Of a stretch of 64,000 nucleotides of DNA, positions 1 to 13,000 are shown in pieces (within the stretch, counting starts at the first letter, position 1; every line of letters starts with the position of its first letter). The notes beneath the pieces are model-generated. The model had not been told where the DNA came from. It saw nothing but the letters and a program-made list of their open reading frames with translations, and made no database searches. This DNA is from Pteria penguin. Its lineage: Eukaryota; Mollusca; Bivalvia; Pterioida; Pteriidae. Location: assembly GCA_035048485.1 (NCBI GenBank), contig CM068587.1, positions 35,399,316-35,463,315 on the forward strand, read 5' to 3'. Position numbers and translations under genes: made by a program.

Positions 1-340
1 ACCAAAGGAAAAAAGTCCTTTATATTTTGGGGTTTTTTTATGTATTGCACTTAATTCAACAACTCAATAATTTTTTTGAATTTAAAGCAAATTTTGCTTA
101 ATTTCTTTCTTAAAAAGGAAGATCATGATTACAAACTGACCACTTTGACTCAAGCTTTTATACAACCTCATCTTTAGTTCTCCAATGGGGCATAAAATCT
201 GCCCAAGTTTAGAACAACAGATTTGGTAGGTGACTAAAATACAAAACATGAACGGAATGAGTATTTGCAATCTTGCGTATTGACACTACGTCACAATTAC
301 TTCATTGATACAATGACAGCATCTGCCTGATGAATTGGTA

Positions 341-525
341 ATCTTCATATTTTACATGATATAAGCGGCCCAAGACCCGACATGTTACTTTTTGCCGGAG
401 TTTTTATTTTGACGTAAAGAACTAGATAGTGATGTCACAAGTTAAGCAATAATGTCAAAATAAAAATCCGGCAAAGAGTTGCATGTCAGGTCTTGGGCCT
501 CTTATATCATGTGAAATATGAAGAT
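341..525. mobile_element. MITE family M1, copy 1
   Basis: A 185-bp element whose ends are inverted copies of each other over about 45 bases (ATCTTCATATTTTACATGAT at the left, its near complement at the right), followed inward by a second inverted block around GCCGG and TTTTGACG. No coding capacity. A second copy lies at 59,479-59,680 in an intron of the acetyl-CoA synthetase gene, which supports a mobile family rather than a chance palindrome. It lies in the intron after exon 5 of adenylosuccinate synthetase. Confidence 0.75.
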
Positions 526-737
526 CGTCTATTGCACTGAAACTTCAATTCCATGGCCCAACTTAAGAAAGGACATATCTTCTACCTGCCAAAGTCTACA
601 GTAACATGGATTTTCTGCAGATAAGACCAAGAACCTCCGACAGTGAACCCCCTACCTACTAATCAAAAGTTAAAAATGTCACCAAATAAGCTGCAAAGGT
701 CAGCTCCTTTAACCAGTTACACCTACTTTTAGAAAGG

Positions 738-908
738 TTGGTTGGTTGGTTGATTGGTGTTTTACGTCGCTTTCAACAATATTTCAGTTATATCGCGACA
801 TGGAAGCAGGAGGTTACCAACCTCTTAAACATAGTGGCGCAACCCGGGAATCGAACCCGGATCGTCGGCGCCGCAAGCCAAGCGCTTAACCACTACACCA
901 AGCCTGCC
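738..908 (-). mobile_element. tRNA-derived SINE, family S1, copy 1
   Basis: Read on the minus strand, this begins with a tRNA-like head: box A around TGGTGTAGTGGTTAAGCG and box B GGTTCGATTCC. It ends in a tail that on the plus strand reads GGTGTTTTACGTCGC. The element is flanked by the short direct repeat TTTTAGAAAGG (about 727-737 and 910-920), as expected of target-primed insertion. Other copies are at 18,372-18,541 (nearly identical) and about 48,503-48,662 (degenerate, plus orientation). Confidence 0.85.
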
Positions 909-1011
909 CCTTTTTAGAAAGGTCTTTATCAAACAACAAATGTACATGTAGTACGTAAGCAGTATCAGCTCCGAGTAACCAGACGCATGAATGACATCAG
1001 ATTTTGCTTAC

Positions 1012-4000
1012 CTTGGAGGAATATGCTGGACCAATGCCTTTCTTGGTTGTCCCAATCCTGAAATGGTAATTACACTTTGACATACACATGTACACACTAC
1101 ACAATATATATCTTATTCAATACTGCTACTGATACATGACGTTTCAGATTTCACTTTAATCATACTTCCATGGTTACCTAATTTCTATTGAAATGATCAG
1201 GCCTGTACTTCACCCCCACAGTTTCTAATCCGACGCTCATACACATATTTTGTGTGGGAAAACGATCTTTCCCTGTGTGAGTTTAGAGAGACATAAATAA
1301 CAAGAAATTAAGACCAAACCCTTTAAAAAATCCTGCCAATTTTATCTGTAAACATCTTTAAACTTTTTTAACACATATCCCTTGGAAAAATTCTAAACGA
1401 AACCCCATGATATCTGACCTTTTCTTTCATTATTATCCTCATGCTTCCCCCTTCGGTGCCCCTACATGTATGGTAAGTCTTGAGCCTGTGCAGACTGCTT
1501 ACTTTAAAGTGGTTGCTTTAAAGTGACGGAGAACTACCTCCATTGTGTTAGAATGATTTAACCTAATAACTTAAACGAATTCAAAGTATACATACAGGTT
1601 CTTTCCTCGTCCTGACTCTTGCAATCCGTCCACTGTCTGATGTATATCAAATACTGAAAATACGAAGAGAAACCAGTTGTACTGTAGGAATATTCCAATA
1701 CAAAGAGAAACCAGCTGTACTGTAGGAATATTCCAATACAAAGAGAAACCAGCTGTACTGTACTGCAGGAAAAATATGATCACCTATCAGTGTTCCTGCT
1801 AGAAAATGATAAGGGCAAGGCGCCAGGTAGGGCACTTTTGTGCGCTGTGGGCCAGAGAGGGCACATTTTGGCGAGATACAAATTTTTAGGGGGTAAAGGT
1901 ACAGTTTGGGTCTTATGTTACATGTAAAGACAGTATATTTCACATAGCTCTTCAATAGCATATGAATTGAATCAAAGTATCATCAATCAAATTTATACAA
2001 GTTTTACTGACACAAAAACCCCACCCCTCGCCCCATCGTAATTTACCAACGATGTAGTATTAGCCTTTGGTAGTCAGCATTCCATAAGAGTTGCTTTCCT
2101 CACTTCGATTTTCGATCTGGGCTAATATGCGTTTTGTGGTAGACATAATTTCGGTGTTCTTAAGCCAACACAAAACACTGGTAAAATTTTTCAACTTTTT
2201 CCAATTATTTACATGTAAATTTCAACAAAATTAGTAAAATGTCTGTTGAGTTTTCAAAACTTTCGCAAAGGCTGCCTACAAACCACTAGCAGGAATCAAA
2301 TCCAAAAACCTTTCATCTATTTTAGCCAAGCATCTCAATGACAGAGATATACATGTATGCAGATTCAGCATCATTGATGATTCCGGCAAAGAAGTTGAAT
2401 TCTTACAACTCAGGGACAGAGTACCTATATACTATCATATAGATATATACACATATTATAATCAAGTTTTACATTGACCTTGCTTTTTACTTCAAAATCA
2501 ATAAGAATCATACCTGACCTATGCAGCAAGTCTAAATTTGAACACACACACACTACAAATCAATAAGCATAATTACACATAAACATTCCAATAAAATACT
2601 TCACCTATCAGCCTTCTTCAAAGGTATCATGTTCCACTTTACATGGCTAAACAATGTTTTTGCAATTAACATGCATTATGCCATCTATAATTCAAGACTA
2701 CCCTTTTTCCTAATCAAGATTAAAAATTCATCACCTACATGCGGTGCCATGAAATGGAGGAAACCTCTACTGTGCAAGCTCAAATATTTTCAACAAAATA
2801 GAAAAAGTAGAAGATACAGAAAAATCTTCATTGATCAAAGGTCGAGCATTCAAAAAGTGCTGGTACTCAGAATTTTAACTTCAGGAAGGATACCAGCTGT
2901 AAATCTTTACAGCTGAACAAAATATCACCATAATTTTCGAAAAAAAAACTCCTTCCTGAAATCTCTGCATACATGTAGAATAGATACTTGCAAAGAGAAA
3001 ACTCAAACTTCTAATACAACAATAATGTACTAGATTTGTTGCAATGTACAATATTTAGTCAAAAATTTACTCCAGAGGTTAGTAATGTACTATAGATAAA
3101 TTTTAAAACCAGCACCTTAGTTCTTCATTGCTTGTGAGTGCTGAGTATCAACCTTTCTTTTTCACATTCTTTCATTTGACCAAAAAAGGCATGATACAGA
3201 AAATTTTTAATTCTAAATATCAAGTATATTTTAATGCAAGCGTTATACTTATACAGGGATGGAAATTGGCAAGAATTTCCCAGGAGCCAAACGGGCTCGT
3301 AGGTATGAAATTCTGGTAGCCCGTTCTAAAACTTAGGGGCCCGTTATATTTATGTAAATGTTTAAGCAAAGTTAATTTTTTTAAAAATCTTTATTCCTTT
3401 AATTGATTACATTAACTCGTCATTCCCCCGCTACTTTTTGTTTTCTGTACCCATCGAGGACAGCAAACAAGGGCCTGGGGGCCGCCATGCTGCTTTTCGT
3501 AACATAACGCTTTTTCATTCACGCAATGAAAATTCGGGAGACAGCCCGCAATACTTGCCTATAGGGGGGTATACAAATTGAGATTAGGAAATAGACGTGG
3601 TCGGACAGATGTCTAGACAATTCGCCAAACGGGCGACTTCGGATATTAAACAATTCGCCCGATCGTAAATTCGGTCGCCTCGGGCGAACGGACCACCGCT
3701 AATTTCCATCCCTGCTTATAAGTTCTTACCTATGTGAGCTCTGTCAGAAATGATGAGTCGATTTTGCCAGTCCTTCAACCCATTGGCTTCATTTCTTTGT
3801 ATTTCTTCGAACAGATCCTGAAGATGTACCACAACACCATTGCCTGAAATACAGATATTAAACAAAGTTAGCACTATATCATTTCCTTTCATTGCATACC
3901 AGAAAACTGACAAAGACAGAAGGGCCTGCAGAACACCTGTCACCATGACCCTGACCTTAATTTGGTACCAGCACAAAGGTCTTGTCATAAGGAACGCAGA

Positions 4001-7000
4001 TGCAAAATATGAAAGCCCTACTTCTAACAATTCAATAGCTATGGACAATGTTTAAATTTTTCAAATGCAGGTCAAAGGTCATGGTCAAGGCCACATGCTA
4101 TAAATTTTTGGGTTTCAACAGAAAGGTCTTGTCAAAAGGAACATACATGACAAATATGAAAGCCCTACTTCTTATGGTTCAATAGTTATGGTCAATGTTA
4201 AAGTTTCTTAAATACAGGTCAAAGCTCACTGTCAAAGTCGCATGATCTAAACTTTTGGTAACAACGAAAAGGTCTTGTCATGAGGAACACACATGCCAAA
4301 TATGAAAGCCCTACTTCTTACTGTTCAATACTTATGGTTAGTATTAAAGCTTTTTCAAACAGGTCAAAGCTCACATGATCCAAACTTCTGGTACCAGCAC
4401 AAAGGTCTTGTCATAAGGACCACACATGCCAAATATGAAAGCCCTACTTCTTACGGCTAAATTGTTATGGTCAATGTTAAAGTTTTTCAAATGCAGGTCA
4501 AAAGTGACTGTCACGATCACATGATCAAAAATTTTGGTACCAACAGAAAAGTCATGCCATAAAGAACGCATATGCCAGATATGAAAGCTCTAACTGTGAC
4601 AGTGTATTAGATAAGGCAAATGTTAAAGTTTTTGCAGGTCCATGATCATTTGTGTTCCCCGTCATTTTCTTGACTTAGGTAAGTCTATTACACACCCCTC
4701 TAACATTATCGTTATCACTTGCTGATAAAACCCAAGGACATAAGTAAATAGGTGTTCGAGTAATTATACACAATGTCTAAACAATTTTTAACCCATTGAA
4801 AAGAATGATCCAGAACTTTTCAAAATCTGAGGTTCCAAAAGAAAATAATAGGCACAGACTTCAAAACTAACAAGAGCAACGCCTAGCGTAGCATAATACG
4901 CCCGTCGCTTAATGCGGACAGGATCAATTTAAATTTGGCATGATTTTCATGAAGAACATCTGACGTTAACTACAGTTAATTGCATTTCATAGCATTTAAT
5001 CATAGGAATAAGTCCAACGGCAATAACTCCTGCAGAAACGGTCCTATCCAACCCATTTTGGAACTTGACCTGCAAAAAAAAACTTGAAATTTTCTAGTAC
5101 AAGCCCCCCCCCTTCTTAAAATTATAAATTTCTCAAAAATGAAGAAAAACATATCAATACCTGTAAAATATGTGGAAGTTGGTACATTTTACTTGTTTCA
5201 TAATAAATTTCATAATGTTTTTACAAAAATTAGATTTTTAATGAATTTTCAAAACAAAATCTTGAAATTTATAAGTCTAAGAGCCATAAATCTGTCAAAA
5301 GTGATCAATCGTAACAAAACTTGAACTGGTACTGAAGCCGCTTGAAATAAAGCTATATACCAAATTTCAACTCAATATCTTGAAAGACTGCAAAAAAAGT
5401 CCGGAAAACATGACCTAGGACATATGGTAAAACCCCAAACCCCCCCCCCCCCCCCCCCCCCCAAATTATAAATTTCTCAAAAATGAAAAAAAAAGATATT
5501 AAAACCCGTAACATATGTGATAGTTGGTACATTTTACTTGTTTCATGAGAAATTTCATAATGTTTTGACAAAAAATAGATTTTTAATGAATTTCTGAAAA
5601 AATCTTGAAATTTGTACTGACAGACGGATGCATGGACCGACAGCGCCATAACATACTACATCCCATCTAATGACGGGCGTATAAAAATGGAGAAACTTTG
5701 CCCAAAACGCAGTGGTTGGCATCTCTGAAACAGCTTCATAATAAACTCACATTATAAATGTATGATGTCCTATTCTATGTGAAGGTCGACAGCGAACTGG
5801 TAAACTCACAACTTTCTTATTCACTTGAGAAAATCCAAACAGAATTCATTTAAAGACGAATTCTAAAGAAATGTTTAATAGTACATTTCATATTCACTCT
5901 TGCCAACGTCACAGTTGAATTTTCAAGGACCAAGTAATGTAACAGGAGTTATCAGGAGATCAAATTAAATATTTAAGGGCTGGTTTTTGGTATATTTGAA
6001 AGAAATCAAAAGCAGTAAGTGCACATTTCATTTTAATGTATTTCTTAAGATGCATCAGACAATATATGCCTCAAATACTTCAAGAAAACATGTATAGACG
6101 AATAAACTTCTAGATATCAGCTCTATAATCATTCCATTTACATTTGACCAAAGATTCATCCAGCAATACAACACCTAGCCATTGATTTCGTACAGATAAT
6201 CTTGTTGGTTTCACACTTTGATCAATACCTGTCTGACAGGTATTTAAACATCTGATTCACAAATTTCGAACAATGAATTCTGCCAATGTGAAATCAGCCT
6301 AGATTTCACATTAGAAGCCAGAACTGTCTTAGATATCTAAATAGATTTATTCAAATTATCATACTATCAAAGTAAATTTTCCGAAAAAGAACATCAAAAC
6401 ATTGTTTTTGTCTGTCAGATTGTCAGATTTTATCTTTATCACTGTCTGTTCAGACTAATGACCTATATATTTGTGTGGCCTGGAGATTGTCTTACCGATA
6501 ACTGCTACACATTCTTCGTTGACTATTCCACTAGGCAGGAGATGGAAGTCATAAGCTTTATCGTTCACCACCACTGTGTGACCTGCATTATTTCCTCCCT
6601 GGAAGAAGTTATGCATGCATTTACTGTAAATCCTATACCTTGTATGAATAAAGAAAGACTGTCTGCATTTTGATGGAATACCAATCATTTTTCAAATTTA
6701 CTACATACATATATGACAAAATTCGAATTCAACTGTCAAAAGCTTTTCTTTAAGACTATGTGGTGTTTTTCCCACTGTGTTTTGTGCAGTTTCTCCAAAA
6801 ACCTGTACTGTATTGTAGACAGGTCTGCACATTTAGGCAATTTTATTTATACCTAAAGATTTTGAGAAGTACGTTACAGGCATACTTTGGTAAGAAAATA
6901 CCTATACATCTGCTCCTGTAGGTGTTACTTATTTAAGTGCAATTCATATTTTTGCTGAATAAGTGTGAACCATATTTTTGCAAAGTAAGTGCAGGTTTTT

Positions 7001-10000
7001 GTGAGCAAATGCATGACTTCACTAATACGAATACCTTGTATACAAGATAAAAATAGAAGAATGAGGTCAACGACAAGCTGCCCTACATGTAGTTCATGAC
7101 CATGATAAAAGTATTGAATGTAAGTTAGCAAGCTCCTTCTTTCAACATTCTGCACTAAAACTACAAAACAACAGAATTCTCATTTTCTACTGGGTTCTGC
7201 TGTTTGACCCTGACTTTTGACTACAAAATTTATATAATAAGCAAGTTCAACTTAAGTATCATTCACAATGTGTGTGAAATGTGAAAAAATATACGTTGAA
7301 AACCTTTCAAGCTATGGCATCACAAAGAAAATGTAGGAACGGAGAGACATGCCAGTACCGGTACATGTAATTCCTATTGGGCATCCATACAAAAGAATAT
7401 ACCAGTACTTGTAGACATGTACAGTAAAACAATTTACAGCTCAAATAATTAAACCAGAGATATGTCTCTGATTAAAGGTAACAAACAAGAAATAGACCGT
7501 TTTTCAATTTCGGTTCCTTAGTGTACACATATATTCTAAAATCAAAAATCAATATATCACTCAATGAAGAAATAAAATTCAAATGTAAATATTAAAATAC
7601 AACACTCTTGGGTGGCAGCATTCCCTGGGCCTCATTCCTATTTCTATTCCAATACGTTAAAGATTAGGGCTCTTTCTTCTACTGGTTTATAACTGGACCA
7701 GCATGTGGTTATTACATCACCACCATGGCAAAGATCAAATGGGAAAAGACATGAATAATTTACCATAATCTACCTACAGACCGATTACAATGTACATGTA
7801 TTCATTTTAAAAATGAGTGCACTAATTTCATTCGTCAAATTTTTTCAAAACTTCTTATTTATTCAGCAGTAGAAGCTTACGCACTAAAAGTTTAAATTCA
7901 AATTACTCAGATTACTCAGTCATGGTTTGTTCGTTTTCACTATAAGGCTGAGACCAAAACTGCGACACATTTTTATTTGTATAACCACAAAATATCATCA
8001 CCAACTTGCCTAGACCACTTGTACATGTATGTAAAACTACCATATTTTTTATTCTCCTTGAATGAGTATAGCTTCTTTAATTTCAAAGTTCAAATACTTA
8101 TGGTTAAATCTATCATAATACATTAACATCTATTTCTTATGATAAAATCCCTTCTATTTTTATTTAAAAGTTTAACCTACTCTGTATATATCATAGAATT
8201 ACATTAAAATTAAGCACATTGTCAGTCTTCAAAGCAAAAGAGAACATATCTTCATGATATACTTAATACACAGTACACTATCTGTATCATGATTTACTGG
8301 CTATATTTGTCATCTAATTTTACACTCTAATATCCCAATGTGATAAGTTATCAGCATATCCTGACCCTGAATATGTGGAAATTGTGAAAGGGTATCTATC
8401 ATATATGTTAATAAATTAATAATAAAAAAAAAAGTCCAAGAGAACATGGAAACAATTTCACATCATGAGAGTGTGCTTGTGCTGTAAGTGGTTTAGAATG
8501 TACAGTCCAGGTGTGTTGGAGAAACTGGACAAAACACAATGGGAAAACACCCAAAATCACAGTGGTAATCCAGGTGAAAATTTACCTGTGCTCATTCACA
8601 TCTTTATAAAATACACAGTGTATTGTGAAATTCTTGAATTTACGCCTTGACGTGGCCCACTGGTAGGTGGAAAAATTACAAACACCTGGACTAAAGTGTA
8701 CTGCACATGAATATTGATTGATTGGAAAATTGTTTCAAATGGCATACATGTAACTGCGGTATAACTGTCTGAACTATCAAACGCTACATGTTTTACGTTT
8801 AAAGGGACCTAGTCCAAGACTGGAAAATTATAGCATGAAAACGATAAATTGCGACAATATCTTATTTTTCTTGTATTGCATAAATTACAAAAATTTTTTG
8901 TTAATTGCAAAACTGAAAAACTAAAATCCCTCAATGTTTTTATAGAATAAAGGTAATCGAGTCAAATTAAATTCGGTTGGTTTCAATTCCCCTCATAAGG
9001 CGATGCTCTGCCCAAAATCATGCAAGTGTGCATATATTCACTGTAGAAAACAACAACAATGATTCACGGAAGAATACGAGCACGGGAAAAAGCAAAAGTG
9101 CGGTAGAAAAAAACATACATACTTCGAGGCCAAAAAAGAAAAGTCAAACAAATGTTAGAATCGAGTAAAGCTCGAGTTTCATTGCAAACTTAATCAGGCA
9201 TATCTCGTTAACGACATCGACTTTGGTAACAATACTTTTTGCACATCTTAGATAATATACTAACAATCGATTTTTTAATTCCTTTAATTCCTTATTCTGT
9301 CATCTACATACACATTGTGTAGCAGTACACCGGTAAATACCTTAAACAGTGTGTGAAACCCACTTTATACATGGGATATGAAATTGGACCATCTCAATCT
9401 ACCAGTATATTATACGATACATGTAAAACTGGGATAGTCCAACACAAACTGGGATAGCCTAACACAAACTGGGATAGCCTAACACAAACTGGAATAGCCC
9501 AACACAAACTGGAAAAGCCCTACACAAACTGGGATAGCCTAACACAAACTGGAATAGCCCAACACAAACTGGAATAGCCCAACACAAACTGGAAAAGCCC
9601 TACACAAACTGGAATAGCCCTACACAAACTGGAATAGCCCAACACAAACTGGAAAAGCCCTACACAAACTGGAAAAGCCTAACACAATTTCCAATAGTGC
9701 TGAACAGTGTTCTCATTAACTCGCCTAGATAAGTCCCAGTCTCACCCAAATGGGTTTGGGACTCACTAAAATCTGTACTTCTTTAACATTTGCAATGAAA
9801 ATGAGTTTCAAGACTCTAATGGGACTAATGAATTCCTAGGTCTAGTAAGAACCTTGAGTTTTTGCCTTGAGACAGGCTGAAGTTTCAAACAATGAGTGCT
9901 CTAAACATAAAACCTCCTGCCGACTACAAATTACTACTTATTGATTGATAGATTTTATAATTAAGCATAAAGTTTCACCTGCCTTGTGACAAGTCGTCTG

Positions 10001-13000
10001 TCATCTTCCAGGTATATCATACTACATGTACATGTATACATACTGATTCATGCATGAAATTGATGAATGAATGCTTGTTCATAAATAAACCAATCATGTA
10101 CGCAATTTCACCAAACTAAGGATACCTCCTGTACTTTTGCAATGCTTACATTGTGTAAGAAACTTTCAAGAACTTAATCAATGTAAAGTTAAAGAAAAGG
10201 TGTGCCATAAATTTAAACAACTCTCTTAAAATGAAAAAAAAAAAAGGAAAAAAAATTAGCATGAACACAAGGCAAATTCTCCTTGGCCAGAAACATGGCT
10301 GACAAGGAGAGGTACATGTGTAACTCCCACTAAATTACTGCTAACAAAACCTATGTATACCAGCTTATCCTGTTTTATTATTTGATCAATGAACACATTA
10401 AAATGAGAACTGTCTGTATAAAATCAACCACTGAATATGATTTAAAGCCGTATTTGTAAGCTTTCAGTTGTAGATTCAAAGAAGCAGTGACATGGGACCT
10501 TAATTTATGCTGTCTATGATAGGAAGACAAATGCTGACAAAAATCCAAGCAAACAACCAAAATTGAACCTAGACCCCAAGATTTCAAGTTCAGTGTGATA
10601 CCAACCTGTATCACATGGATCTAATAAGAGAAATATATGAAATGTAATGTCTAGTTATTCAACAATGACAGAGTCAAGTGATGGCAAAGGCAGCAACATA
10701 CTGAAGTTGTATTCAAAGGCAAGTTACAACAGCACAAATTGTCAATTCAACTTTCAACATTAAACAATTTTTTTGTTACTTCAATAAAAGTATGGATTAT
10801 TTTTTTTTTAATTGCATGCATCATTTCCTGCACATATATATTAAAACAAAACATTTCAGTACTGGGTAATAATAGACCTATTACTTTAGATAATCACACT
10901 ATTCAAACAGGAAGAAAAAGACTCATATCATGTGATAGGGAAACAATGATTTGACACTTTTATGGGAAAACCCTGTCAAAATACATCCAAATAATGAAAT
11001 CTCAAAATCCACTAAACAAATCAAGGATGCTATATATTAATATGATAAATGCAGTCTTGTTTCCAGTCCCCTGAGTGAAAAAAAGGAGTAGTTCAGTTGA
11101 AAAAATACTTGATTTCATTTTAAAAACTGACTTCTGAATTTATCACTGCTTGATTTTTCCCTCCTTCATTTTGAAAATGTATATAAGTTCCTGATAATAA
11201 TAAATAAATAAAAAAATAAATAAATAAATTTATAGATAGATAAAATACATAAAATAAATAAATACTGAAATAGATGAGTAAATGAATATAGATAGATCTA
11301 TAGAGTGAAAATAAATAAATCAAAATATAATTGTTGTCAATCACAATGAATAGATAATATAATGAACGAATAAATAAATAGATACATATACAGTACAGTC
11401 CGGGTGGTACTTTGAATGTCCACTGTCCACAGTGGGCAGTCCACCTGAAATTTCAGTGGGCATTAGGAGTGGACATTTACCTGAGCTATCAAGCTGTCTA
11501 CTTGCCTGTATGTTAATTCTGACTCTTACAAGAATGTCCACTGTGTCCAGTGGACATTTTTAATGCCCACTCTAAAAATTCCCACTGTGACCAGTGGGCA
11601 AATTAAGTTCCACCTGGACTGTACTGTAGATGGCAAAGTCCAAAAAACATTAAAAATGAAATCTATCACATTAAGTTATTAATTTGAATTTAGATTAAAG
11701 AGGAGAAAATACTAACAAAAACAAACAAACAAATAAAACACCGATCATGTGAAATAAAGGAACGTTTATATTTCATAAATTAGTAAAAAAAAAAAAAAAA
11801 AAAAAAAAGTTCAATATAAATAATGTAATACACCTTTCTTTTGAATGTATGTGTATTTCATATTTTATTTTTGAATTTATTGAAAAAAAAGTTCATCTTA
11901 CTGACAATTATGGGAAAAAAAGATCATTTTAGTCCACTGGATTTGAATTTATGGGAAAAATGTTTTCTTGGGAACAAAAATTGAATTAAAACAAAAAAAT
12001 TAATGAAATTTTCCCGAGGCATAGAGTGTTCTTCCTAACAATTTCGAAAACTGTATTACAATTACTTGATAAAGGCTATATCACTATAAATAACCATGAA
12101 TTATTAAATGATTAGATTTGACTTATTCAATGTTTTGTGAAATTGCCCCGAAAACACACACACACACACAAAAGAGCTGAAAATGAAGTTTAAAATAATC
12201 AGATGTTAGCTCAGAATCAAAGTGACAGTTTAAAAAAAGATACTCTATGTCTTTGAAAAAGCTCGGTCTGATATACCCATACTTATTGCCAAGTTAATGA
12301 TAAAGATTTTTTATAGTTTTTCTGACTGACGGGCATTATGCACATGAAATTGATATGATTAAATCGAACATAATACAAGTCTCTTCTTGCGAGATTATAT
12401 TCATGAATGATGGTTTTATAATGAATGAATCATTATAAGTGTAGAAGATACTGAAAGAGAAATGTTCGTTATGCAAAGATGCGATTCGATATCATGTATC
12501 TCTTTATTCAGACTGTACTCCTATCATGTTTCTTCTAAATGGAAAATGTAACAACGAAATAGAAATAGAGGATACGTACATTATGTAACTTTAATGAAAG
12601 AAGGCGAGTGCAAATGAGCCCTTTAAATTAGGTAATTTCTTATATGAGAAATAGAAATATATATCAAGCTGTATTTATATCATATTCTTAAAATCAAGTG
12701 TTCACATGTACTTGTATCTGATGTGCCGTATGGCATGGAGAACAAGAATTTAATCAGTTAACACTGCCGGATCATCCACCTGCAACAGTTTCACGCCTCT
12801 ATGATTAGATTAGATAATTAATACCCCAAGCCAAGGTTATTATTGTGATATGGGGTGTACACAAACATACAAGTTATTGAAATTTTGGTGAAATCTGTTT
12901 ACATTTGAGGAAAACAACTCCAAATTACATGATATCTGTACTATAAAAATTTGGAGTCTGGACCATGAAATGTTGAAGATGGTATGACATTGCCCATACC

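Noticed and set aside
5353..5649. 98-codon ORF with a glycine run
   Set aside because: Produced by the 23-base C tract inside repeat R1.
9427..9690. Regular repeats that could suggest a CRISPR array
   Set aside because: The 20-base units are contiguous, without unique spacers, in a eukaryotic intron; it is a minisatellite.
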